64,000 bases of DNA from Sipunculus nudus (taxonomy: Eukaryota; Annelida; Sipuncula; Golfingiida; Sipunculidae), in the NCBI GenBank assembly GCA_026874595.1, contig CM049318.1:56467750-56531749 (forward strand), given 5' to 3'. The notes under the pieces are model-generated. The model had not been told where the DNA came from and did no database searches. It worked only from the letters and a program-made list of their open reading frames with translations. Positions 1-11,900 of this stretch are shown here, in pieces. Numbering within the stretch: position 1 is the stretch's first letter; each line of letters starts with the position of its first letter. The position numbers and the translations under genes are program-made.

Positions 1-815
1 AGACCCTGGACTTCCCCTGACCACGTGACACACTCACACGACCTGCTAATCCGCGCAAGTGGAGGTTCCCTGATTTTAATCTTTGATCTTTGCCCCCGTG
101 GTTTGTCTTTCATCTATACAGTGCAATACGCTACTTGAAAGATCTTCTTTCAAGAGTGCATGACCTATGATGTTCTTTATATATATAGTTCAATATAAAA
201 ATAAATCTCCCAACCTTTGTTATCAAGTTTTAACACCCTGGCCGTGATAACAACTGTACAACTGTACAACTGATCAATCTGACCATGACGATGTACAAAA
301 TAGGGTAATTAATCAACTGAAGGAACCACTTGGCAATTATTCATCCCTTGGCTCACTTTGTTTTAGGAAGTATTTAAGTGTATCACGGATCATTTCCTAA
401 GAAAATTAATGACCCGGTATAACAACCCAAGTGCTGGTGCGCACAGCGCCATCTACCAACTGACAATAACATTAAATGAAGTCGGCCAAACCATGCACAG
501 TCCTGCATATTTCAGTTCACAAATCATCAATGTTCTTCGGCTGTAAGCCACATTAAAGGTATATTTTAAGTTTGTGAACTTATGACAGTAAATAAAACCT
601 ATTATTATGTTTTTTATGCCTAATTTGATAAAGTTCAGTGAGTATACACTTAGTTTGCATAAAATCCTTTATTATCACTCATTGTCTGCCCGCAATACGA
701 TGTCCAATGTGAAGGGAAAATTGGTTTGGAATTATGCGTCCATGTATAATACGCACCAATGTTTTTTATATCAATTTCATGGAGAAGTAAGTGCGGATTA
801 TCCACGGGGAGAAAC

Positions 816-891
<76 letters not shown>

Positions 892-3302
892 TATGTATAT
901 ATATATATTATATAAATAGATAGATAATAAGATAAATGTCTGTGGCAAGTGTCTGCGCAATATATATATTTATGTAATTATATATATATGTAATTATGCA
1001 AAGTATCTACTAGCCTCCCCCCTTGCAAATTAATTCCTGGATCCGCCCCTGCATAGTCAGCAATTACCTCTACATCTGTCAATTATTACTTGCGGCCAGG
1101 ACAAATTGTCTCAACTGTTAAACTTCAAAAACAAAATTTGTTACATATCACATGGTTATATGTTTATTAAATATTACTGATACCGTCCTTACCACAATAC
1201 ACCCGTGCCTAATATGTTATTTGCCTTCATACGATTCTCATCCAGTACATTTGGACTGACTATACATTGGCTTCTTCACTACATTTATACCTACACCTCT
1301 GGTGCATTTAGAAGCCCCGGTGCATTGTGGGGGTCTGATATTGTCTCCAATAATCCCTAAACAGCAGAGTCGTACATTAGTCCGAGTCTGCCCAATGTGG
1401 AGAGCACTCTTTCACTGTTGCTGACGAATTTACATGTATAAGTCGCTTTGAAAAGTTTTCTTTGCAAAAATACATCAAAAATTATTAATAAATAATCTTT
1501 TATAAATTTTCTTTTTTTATGTCTCATTTTAGGTAACCAAAGTTTCATCATGAGCAGGGAAGTAGCGTATCTTTTAAGTTACGTCATCAAGAATTCCAAC
1601 GCGGTAAGGGCGAGTCACGTGACATAAACCAACCAGAAGCGTACGTTGTACTTGGCCCCATGACGGTTGCCGCTCGGGTGACGCGCACGTGATGTGTATG
1701 TGTGTGTGTGTGTTTGGGGGGGGGGGGGCTTAAACAGATGGTTCAACTCCTGACCTTGTCGTTCCATCTACTGATGGACATTCATATTTACGATCGATTA
1801 AGGAACTGGCAAATATTATGGTGTGTGAAATACAGTAAAGAGATAGGCCTGGTTGTGTTTATTAAATTGTATTTACCCCTTAAACTGATTTAAGTTTTAC
1901 ATATAGAATATTATTTGCAGGTATATAACCGCTTTACTTGTTGAGGCTGCATATATATTGTCTGATGTTGTATTTAACACGTGACATTGCTGGGGAGAAA
2001 GTGCTGATGTCATTATAATGCCCCTATATAGTATTTCTGTTTATATATTGAGTGTTTCTTTGTGGATTTGTTAATTATCGTGTATATTCTGGGGAATATT
2101 GCAAAGGTAAATATAGATGGCAAATATTGATCTGTGTGTGGTTTCCTTTCGAACTCGGAGAATCACCCTTTAGTAACGCCATCTCCCGTGCACAATAGCA
2201 ACTAACAAGACAAAATGCGTTGCTCTGAACAGAAAGTATTTTTGGTGTGAGTTAATTTTGATAACATTTATGATATATTTATATATGTCTCAATGTATGT
2301 ATGTATGAATGTATGTGTAACCGAGCAGCTATACATAAAGCTCAGCAAAAGTAGTTTGAAGGCAACAAAGACATGAAGAGGAGCAATAACACTGACATGA
2401 TAGAGTTACTGTACATAGACAAGTGATCGAGGCAGTCCACATTTAAAGATACATATGAAAAGCCGAGACCATGATGAATATTGACCGAAAGGAACCAACA
2501 GTCAGACATGCAAGTCGAAGACAAACAAAAGCCTCTCATCACAGTCCACAAACAACTTAAAAGATGAACTGAGAACGTCTCTGAGCTGTTGAACCGACCA
2601 GAATGATCTGAAAACTTTCCGAACATAACATTTTCAGAGTAACCCCAGCCAGTCAGCTGTGATAAAGCTACCAGAGTAAGTTCAGGAAAGCCATAGAAAA
2701 GCTGAAGAATGGGAAGAATGACCTAGAGCTCGTGAAAATGGATATGGCTTTATCCACGGAGAACCTTGTAAGCCTCTTCCAAGTAAATCTGTGAGGAGGA
2801 AAAATTTCCTCAAGCACATGGAAGAAGTAGTGGTAGGAATCGTTTGTAAAATCATTAAATAAAAAACGACCGATGATCAATTATCAATCGATTATTTCAT
2901 GTACCATCTATATATTACCTTTCAATTTGCTGTATAGAATTATATATAAATATTGACCGTATAAATTCAGTCTAACTTATATATCACGTTGAAAGGTCCA
3001 GGCAATGAGCGGATTGTTCACACATTCGTTGCACAAGGTATGTTTTAAAGCTGTTCTTACATCCCTGACAAAATAAGAATATTTTATCTAAATAATGGGA
3101 TTTCTTTGGATGTATATCCAAAATCTTTCGTGATCGAATATGCAAAAATTTAATCGATTATGAAGAAAAGCGAACATTCATCGATATAGTCGACACCACA
3201 AAAAAGAAGACATCATTATCATATATGGCCCAAGAAGGGAGACCTGCGTGACTCAATAAGTACAGGGGAACCATGCTGCTGTTAGTTCCTAGCTATTAAA
3301 TG
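1..3302. other. intergenic, no gene recognised
   Basis: No reading frame here resembles a known protein, and I see no RNA gene. The stretch is AT-rich with a long TA microsatellite, a G homopolymer near 1718-1729 and short unrelated frames whose length is expected by chance. It ends at the target duplication of the hAT element that starts at 3311. Confidence 0.6.
818..887. repeat. (TA)n microsatellite
   Basis: About 35 uninterrupted TA units. The open frames across it on both strands (Tyr-Ile repeats) are products of the simple repeat and are not genes. Confidence 0.97.
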
Positions 3303-3310
3303 CATTAACA

Positions 3311-5778
3311 CAGCGGCGTACCTAGCCTCACTGCCGCCCGGGGCGGTCTTAGAAATTGCCGCCCCTCTAACAAAACGTTACAAAACTTGATAACATATTG
3401 AAACATATCGTGTCAAATGTCCTTGTTACAGGCTTGTATTTGACAACAACGCAATTATATGGATGAATTCATTGACAGGGAATTCTTCCGCCACATATTA
3501 AAGAGCAGACATATCTTTGCTAATGTAAATCAAAAGATCGTTTGAAGCTCAAACGGGTATATTTCATTATGAAGTGAACAGAAAGGAATAAAACGAATAA
3601 ATTGAAATTATAAACAGATTACACTGCAGGATACACATATAATGTGGGAAATTGATCTTTCAACATTCATGTAAACACGATTCATGATTACTTTATACAC
3701 AACTTAGGGGAAAAAACTTTATTTGGTGAGTGTTTTTCCATTCTCAACGCATACAAATACCTTGTCACATCTATAATTCCACCTCTTGTTATTGTATATG
3801 ACAGCAGGTACACCTAATAGAGCTATTGAGATATGCATGGTACTGCTGCATGTAAGGCACTTTAATCTTGAATAAAAAAGCGTATTTTATGAGTTAAGCC
3901 TATATATGTAGGCAGGGTATGTTTAATATTTTCACACAAAAAAATCCAATGTTTTGACAAACTGACTTTGTTTAATCAAAATATCCTCAGAGTTAAAAGC
4001 ATATACTTTAATTCAAGACTACATCAAAATTATTTTTGAATTATAGAGATTATGCACTTTGCGAGGTTTTATTTATGAACTTATGACTTTGTTATTCAAA
4101 AAAGTATCAAGAAAGATTTGAAGTTATAATATAATTTAAATATATTTTGTTATTTAATTTCAAATGATTTGTCACAATATACAACAACTGTCTGTAGGTA
4201 GTGGATCATTAAACTTTTAATAGCAGAATTAACAGTCCAGGTTAATTTATCTTTAATTTAAGTTTTGAACTCTAAAAGTCAAAAATGATACTACATTCGT
4301 ATTTTGAAAATATGGCTAAGCGTTCAGGGGGGTTCGTCCCGCCGGACAGTTATAATAGAATTATATCTTAAAGTTAAAATAATACCTACATAGGTCTGGG
4401 TGTTCATTGTGTTTATTCACGTTACATAAAAGATCATGCAGGCCATATTGGTTAATCAAAAGACACAGGCATTTATAGGTAGTACTCATTATATACACGA
4501 TAGTGTAAACGTGTGTATTTTAACGAGACTGATGTTAGAGTATGAAGAATCATAGAAAACGGGCATTTCAGGTTTTTCAGGCTGTTTAAATATCCTGGCA
4601 TTTCGGGAATTCAAGGGTTCAAGAATGGAAATTCTTAATACTTTCCAAGGAAAGAGCAACACAATTCGTCAAAATATTTTTCGCACGATGTGTACGACAG
4701 ACACCCCACCCCCACCATCGGGGGCCATTGGTCTTCTGGCGGGGTTTTCCCCTGGTGATTATCTGGTGCTGCTAGGGATTTCTGTAAACGACGACCGTCC
4801 TAAAATGCAGGCTTCTTGCATGACTGGTCAGTTTATCGTTGGCGTTCTGACATTGCAAGACCTCAGATCTAGCAGAGAATAACTACAGATATGTATTTCT
4901 TTTTTTGCGTATAGCTTGCCTCTATAGAGACCGTCCGCAAATAATTTGGTTGGTTTCACTGCCCAGTATGTAATCCCTGAAATTCTTGAAGGAACAAAAA
5001 GGCGATATATTTGAATTTTTTTATGCCACTGTTTATATTAAATCCCAGAAATGCCGCCCCCATAAATGTACAATTCATTCGCTAATCATTCTGTAGGTTC
5101 CACTATCCAGTTTATAATCCCTGGAATACTTGAACATGGGCCAAAAAGGCCAAATTTTATTTTTTTTAGGAATTCCTTGTGCCACTCATAATACTAATTC
5201 ACTGAAATGCCTCCCCAAAAACTGTACAAATCGTTCGCTAATCATTTGGTGGGTTCCATTTTCCAGTTTATAATCCCTGGAATCCTTGAACATGGGACAA
5301 AAAGGCCAATTTTTTTATTTTTTAGGAATTACTTGTGCCACTCATTATACTAATGACGCCCCCAAAAATGTACAAATCGTTCGCCATTGATTATACTAAA
5401 TCACCAAAATGCCCCCCCCCCCCCGATGTACAAATCGTTCGCTTATCATTTGGTAGGTTCCATTGTCAAGTTTATAATCCCTGGAATACCTGAGGAACTC
5501 CTTATGCCACTGATTATACTAATTCACTAAAACGCCCCCCCCCCCCCCCAATAAATAAATTTGCAAATCTTTCAATTATCATTTTGTAGGTTACACTGCC
5601 CAGTTGATCTCTAAAATACTTGAAATGTGACCAAAAAAGGCCAATTTTTTATATTTATAGGAATTCCTAGTGCCACTCATTATACTGATTCACTGAAATG
5701 CCCTCTAAAATGTGCGGCCCGGGGCGGACCGCCCCTGCCGCCCCCCCCCCCCCCCCACCCCCCTTAGGTACGCCACTG
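3311..5778. mobile_element. hAT-superfamily DNA transposon, non-autonomous
   Basis: The left end reads CAGCGGCGTACCTAG and the right end is the reverse complement of CAGTGGCGTACCTAAG, so the terminal inverted repeats match apart from one or two bases. Both ends continue into GGGGCGG/CCGCCCC-rich subterminal sequence. The 8-bp direct repeat CATTAACA lies immediately outside each end (3303-3310 and 5779-5786). An 8-bp target duplication with CAGNGGCG termini is the standard hAT signature. The 2,468-bp body has no transposase frame; its longest open frame (4625-4882) resembles nothing known. It is therefore an internally replaced or deleted copy that would have been moved by a transposase supplied elsewhere. 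Confidence 0.93.
4910..5715. repeat. tandem array of degenerate ~110-160 bp units inside the hAT element
   Basis: About six copies of a unit containing TGTACAAATCGTTCGCTAAT, then TTTATAATCCCTGGAATACT, then AAAAAGGCCAATTTT, then GTGCCACTCATTATACTAAT. Copies differ by substitutions, poly-C expansions (near 5412 and 5537) and deletions. The array makes up the right third of the hAT element. Confidence 0.85.
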
Positions 5779-5924
5779 CATTAACAGGATTTTTCTGCAT
5801 AGAATGAAAGAAATAGTTGATTGTAAGGTCGTGCCCACCAGGCTGACTTTATGAACTGACCACATTACCACAGCACGAGGCATCATTCAGCAGTCTCTCG
5901 GGTGGAATTCTCCCCACTATATAT

Positions 5925-6167
5925 ATCATCCCCATCTGCTACGAGAAGGCATTTGATAGCGTAGACAGGGATCTACCATGGAAGCTGCTTCGTCATGACG
6001 GCATACCTGACAAGACGATCTCTTTAATACAGCGCACATGCCAAGAAATGTCCTTGCATGGCTTTATAGCAGTTCTTGGGGGACAGGATCGCAGCACATC
6101 AGTGACAGGACCAGAGTCCGTTAGGCGATTGAGTCGCCTGCTCAAATTCTCTTCATTCTTTATATAG
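5925..6167 (+). pseudogene. LINE reverse-transcriptase fragment, dead
   Basis: One frame of about 80 codons contains CYEKAFDSVDRDLPWKLLRH followed by a GIPDK stretch, the typical palm-domain motif A region of non-LTR retrotransposon reverse transcriptases (the usual form is D-Y/F-x-KAFDSV). The aspartate that normally precedes the aromatic residue is Cys here. The match starts and stops abruptly, the YADD motif is absent and the frame ends at a TAG. It is a short relic lying 147 bp beyond the right end of the hAT element. The LINE clade cannot be decided from so little sequence. Confidence 0.8.
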
Positions 6168-7215
6168 TTTCAATTGACTTACAAAGTCTGCAAGATAAGT
6201 CCGTACTTCGATTACAGTAAGGCACTTTGCTGTACACGGGCGCGAAACTTTATATGATTGGAATATTAGCATGATGTATTAATATAATTGATTTTGCCTT
6301 TTAAGTAGGCCTATTCTGCATTGAACTACAATTTTGCATTTTAAGCATTGATACCTGCTTGATAGTGATATTTATTTGCCAATTTAATTTGTCTACAGGT
6401 TAGTCATAGAATTTTGTAACATTAATGTTGCAATTACCGACTAAAAAAGGTTAAAACGTTGAAGCATATATGGGTTTGCCTTTATATATATGTTATCTGA
6501 ATAAAACCCGTGAATAGCTTAATTAGATTAAGTTTGATTATGTCAATATGTAATTGATAAAGATATTTAAAGGAATGAATCCCATAAAGGAATTTATTCT
6601 GTACACCCTGCCTTTAACTTAAAAATGTTTAATTACTATTTTTTACTTTTTACCATGTAGGGTATTCCGCGGTTCATAATGTCAATTATTCAATGTTTTT
6701 ATATGAATTTTCCTTAACATCGTACTTAATTACGAGCGTATCTCAGACAAAATACGCACTTGAATCTGCGGTCGTCCTCGATCTTTTTTTTTTCAGGGAA
6801 AATATAGGTAAACAGCCGGGGCCATTGCCAGGTTGCAGCCAGACTGCATGGTCCCTCGACGGAATTGACTTTGGAACCAGTCTACGTGACCAATGACGCT
6901 ATCATTCACTATGTTCGAGTCTGTCCTCTAGTACGTACGATGGGTTACGGACTAAAACCCGGATGCCGGGAGTAGGATATTGGCTGTCAAGTCGAATGCC
7001 AATCCGGACTTCGATCTCGGATACCATAAATAGCCCATAATATATACCAACTTTATTTATTAGAGATACTCATGGCCTATGACAAATATATTTTTAAATA
7101 ATTTATAATTATATATTTTCAGTGCTCTTATTTGTCCATGAGACCCTGAAAATGGACTCATATCTGAGATATCTTTTTAAAAAATTTGCTACTCTTTATT
7201 TACAGCTTACATGTA

Positions 7216-7216
<1 letters not shown>

Positions 7217-7284
<68 letters not shown>
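7217..7284. repeat. (CA)n(TA)n compound microsatellite
   Basis: Twelve CA units run straight into about 22 TA units. Confidence 0.95.
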
Positions 7285-7286
<2 letters not shown>

Positions 7287-8337
7287 TGCAGTTTTCATGT
7301 AGAAAATAAGCTTTTTTTTTATAAAATTTCTTGAATATAAATCACATACACGCATAAACTGAAATATTTAACTTTAGTAATGTTTGACATTTCTTGAAAT
7401 ATTATAACAGAGGAAAGCGACAGAATCACCATCGTTGTGTACCTTAAGAGCTCAAGAATAATAATTAAAGGCGCCTTGATTTCGTGAAGCATAAAATTAT
7501 TTGAGGGGGCAGGGGATCGTAAAATACTATAATTACATTATTATTTTTTAATATCCTTCAAGCAAAGAATTAACATGTTAATGCAATGTATTTAAGATAT
7601 GCATGATAACTCATATAGTATATATACATTAAACAGAAAAAATATTCAATTATCTGCGATTTCAATTAACGATGCATGCCAAAGAATATATATATTTATA
7701 TATATACATACATACAGTCATACACACACATATAGATACATATGATATATATTTATATATATAGCTTATGTAAAAAAAAGCAGTCAAAAGATGTAATTTC
7801 TTAGAAAATTGAAATGCTTTCATATTGATAAAAAAAACTTACTTTGTTTTACACATATCTGTTGTACAAAGTGTGGTAACCTTCAGTATTATCTGCTGGT
7901 GGAATAATTTGAGTGACACTAACAAAGAAAGATAAGAACGAACGAGGAAAACTGCAGAACGTATTATTTTTGTAGACTTAGAAAACTGTGAAAGCATATA
8001 TTGTCTAAAGGTACTGAGTAAGTTTAAAACCATGATGAGAAGTCAGCATCCATTGAGTGGAGCAATCAGATGGTTGAAATCTGGAAGACGTATACACATG
8101 TCCATTATGTGCAAAACAAATCGTTTCAGGGACTCATTCATGCCCATTCATGCGTTTGTTTAATAAGCATATGTAAAGCATCAATATGTTTCCTGGTCGT
8201 TAGTCACATATGCTTTTTACACAATATTATTATTACTATTATTATTATTAATTAATATTATAAATATTATTATTTTCTTAGTTGTGCCACATATCAGTTG
8301 CTTGACACCCAAATTCCATATTGGCAATAAATGATAT

Positions 8338-8339
<2 letters not shown>

Positions 8340-8389
<50 letters not shown>
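8340..8389. repeat. (TA)n microsatellite
   Basis: About 25 TA units, 320 bp upstream of the RETSAT start codon. Confidence 0.95.
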
Positions 8390-8391
<2 letters not shown>

Positions 8392-8709
8392 GTATTACGT
8401 CATAATTTTACTTTTATTGTAAATTTAGTCACAGATTCTTGCAATTTCGTACCGATACACTGCACTCACATAAATCTTTTTTTTTTATTCTTCTGTTTGC
8501 TATGACATATAGCCTATGGCATCAGAGCTTGACGCCCTTTGCATCCGGCCTGGTATCACACTTGGCCATCCGACCTAGTATCCGACATCTGTGTTTTAGC
8601 CAGTGCCGTACGCGTACGATTGTGAATGTTTACAGTGCAAAGGTGAAGGCCTTGGGTTTGATGGTATCTGTCAGTCTGTCACTCAGTCTAGCGGCACTAC
8701 AAAGCCAAC

Positions 8710-8917
8710 ATGGGGATTTTGACCGGCACGTTTGATTTCTTGGTTGACAACCCCTACCTAATATTTGTAGGGATTTTGCTGTACGTTTTCATCTTTGCCC
8801 TGTCGGTGTTGTTTTCGGCTCCTAAACCTGGACCAAATCCCTTCAAAAGTGATCGCAGCCGACCGAGAGAAAAACTGGTCTTGGACACCAAACAGCGCGA
8901 CAAAGTTCTCAAGCAAG
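8710..8917 (+). CDS. RETSAT: RETSAT exon 1 (coding part)
   Basis: Residues 1-69 plus one base. It encodes the hydrophobic N-terminal anchor ([19 protein letters not shown]), then a basic linker with DKVLKQ. The donor is G|GTGGGT. This is the first ATG in the frame and has a good initiation context (AACATGG). Confidence 0.9.
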
Positions 8918-11900
8918 GTGGGTTCAGGTCAAATTCTAACCTTAAAGTCAGCTATCTTTGATGACATCATGATTACCGTGTCTAAGACTAGGTTGTTAAT
9001 ACTATTTTAACTTATACTATTATAGTATACATATCAAATAGGAAGTGGCTAAACAGCCGGCAGGGTGTACTGACCTTGCCGGCAGTCTAGCCCACTGGCT
9101 TAACTGATGGCAAATGAATTTAACATTGATACCCCATACTTTCCATTATTATTTTGACAATGAGCTGACGATATAGTGCTGACTTACCAAATTAAAAATT
9201 TTGTAGTCTTTTTGTAAGAAATGCCATTTGGTGTGGATATTTCTTGCATCATCTCACAACACAATAGCTAGGCTCAACAGTTTTAATAGGGTATGGTGTC
9301 AGATTGTTTGATTATACCTTTGATCAAGTAATAAGCTGATCCTTTGGCCATTTATTTGACATATCCTGAGTTGTTTGCTTTCACACCCTAATTATTTGGT
9401 TGATCGTAAGCACACTAGTGTATAAACTGTAAACAGTCTCTGTGCACACATTCACAATTCTGTTATATTTTAATCACAAAATCTATAAACTATTCTGTTA
9501 ATATTACAATTTTTTATAAGAAAATATATCTAAAACTCCCATGTAAATATCACAAATGTGCACTTTTAGAACCTACTCATTAGTAATAAACATACTTTTT
9601 ACCAGTGTTGGAGGTCTCGAGGCCAGTCTTGGCCTCGAGGCCGGGTTTCGCCGGCCTCGGTCTTGGCCTTGGCCTCGGAAGGCCATGACTCGGACTCCGC
9701 CTCGAGACCTCCGGCCTCGGTGACTCGGGGCAAACGGGTTCGAGGCCGGCTCGAGGCCGCGCATGTTTAACCTTCAACCTTCATTGAACACAGCTTGCAT
9801 TTGTGAACAGGATTTAGGGGGCCCGTGGGCCAATCACCCGTATTTTTTGGCTCACTCCCGTGAAATGTGAAGGTGCAAGCTTGTTTGGCCCGTAAAAATC
9901 TGCCTTCAGGTGCTAGACTAATAGCCCCTCTATTTTTAATCTCCCTCAGTCTCCATGTAGATATTCTTAATATCCATAATGAATGTTATTACCCGACGTA
10001 ACCGATCATTAATTTGAGCCTTTAAAATAAGTCTGATTGTGCCTACATACGAGGAACGGTCGGTACACTCTCGTACGCCGGTGAGTGGAGAAAAATTGCC
10101 AGTAAAGTGCTCCCAAAGTTTCAATACTTGCATGAGTGAAAAGATCCATGAATTGAAATGAATTAACATGCGCAAACGTTATAAAAATAGGGGAATCGCG
10201 TAAAAAGAGACATTGAGCAATAAGAAATCGTTCTCGTTGGATTACAATTAAAGCTCAAGTTCATCATTGTCGCATTAAATGAGTTCTCTCGACATTCATA
10301 CTGTCAATTGGCCATGTTGGCATTTAAACCATGTGACACCTTGACTGACATGCAGTTGATTTGCATGCATCCGTGCCTAGTCAGTGCACGCATATGTTCT
10401 TGTGATTGGCGGAGAGATGACGTGTCATAGATAGAGAGCCAATAAGAGGTTCGTAGTAAAATTCACCCCAGGTGACTTCATTCATGACAATTTTGGCGGT
10501 AAAATGTTCACTGACATCGCTTCGCCTTCAGTTTTTTTTGAGTGTTTGTTTTTCCAACTAATATCCTGGTGGCACTGTGAGTATATAAAGCAAATGACGC
10601 AGGACTATATACTGGAACTTGCAACTGACCATGTCTGGTGCACGATCTCCACAAATCAGATGTTGTTATCGCTAGAATTGTGCAATTTCTCCGGTTCTGT
10701 AATGATCATGACAGGTGTTTGGCAGCAAACGGTTTCTTACGAATCGTCCCTACCATCTATAACTGATCAGATTAATTTAAGCGACTGCGTATATCGAATT
10801 TTTTTTGTAGTGTTTCGTTTTAACTGGCCTTGTTTACGTAAATTTATTTAATTTGATTGCGTTTAAAATCAACCTGGAACCTTGTTTTATTTAAATTAAA
10901 AAAAAGATAATTCCCAGCCGTACGGTGTTTCATGTGGGGACGTTGACAGGATACAGATCAACATTATTTGCTCAGTCATTAATTAAAGAAAAATAAAATA
11001 TATTCAACACTAGGCAGCGCTGTGCCTGCCGTTTATTTTTTTCTAGTATAAATGCTGGTACGTTATTTCACAAGTATTTTTCCCAGCTGACTAGGAAAGA
11101 GGATTTTCCAAAATAATGAAATTGACAACAGACTGGGAAAATAGATTGAGAAATCAGTCTAAATGTCCGTGAGAGTAATATTTTCTCGCCCGAGTTCCAT
11201 TATGGGCAAAATCCTCGCATATTTAATAAGGTCAGAGGTCAATAGGCTGCTTTGTGGTGTCGCTGCGATAACTTGTGTGCATGGAATGCAATTGATATTG
11301 ATACAACTCAACAGAAATATTAATCAGTATAATATCTCGCCTATTAATATCCATATTCAGTAAGGTCAGTGGGTCACCAGACTTTGGTGGCACCATGGTG
11401 ACGTAAATATATTATTGGTGAGTGACATGGTCAGTACAAATATTAATCTATACACTTTCTCACCTGAATTTAATTCAGCAAAATTCACGCATATTTAATG
11501 AGGTTACAAGACAAAAAACGGGCGCATTATGCACGTGTGGTGATCATGTTTTTAAATCAAAAGCAAATAAAAAATAAGTACCATCGAGGCAGTGAACATT
11601 ATACAAAGAGTACATATGTAGTTAATTACATTTTATCTTTTTACATTATTTTTAATATCGACACAAAAATAAGCGGGCCTGTAATTTTTTCTGGCGGACC
11701 TGTGAAACCAATGTTACACAGGGCTGACTGGCCTGTATATTTTCTATACTTTTTTTCTGTTTAGCCCAGAAATGCCTCTCACAAGACAATGGTCTTTGTC
11801 CCGATAGCAAAAAAAAAATCTATCGGAAGTATTGGGGGCGCACTTGTTGTTCACCAAAACAAACCTTTATCGTGAACATTTGCATGCAATTGTTTAATAT

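Larger units (their letters stand above)
6168..8709. other. upstream region of RETSAT with microsatellites
   Basis: It contains a (CA)n(TA)n tract at 7217-7284 and a (TA)n tract at 8340-8389, otherwise AT-rich sequence. The promoter and 5' untranslated exon of RETSAT should lie here or just upstream of 8710, but I see no convincing TATA box or initiator. An upstream frame beginning at 8439 overlaps the RETSAT start out of frame; whether it is transcribed is unknown. Confidence 0.5.

Noticed and set aside
766-960. Tyr-Ile repeat open frames
   Set aside because: Translation of a (TA)n microsatellite.
10504-10851. 115-residue plus-strand frame inside the hAT element as a transposase
   Set aside because: No hAT dimerisation or DDE-type motif, no similarity recognised, and its length is expected by chance.
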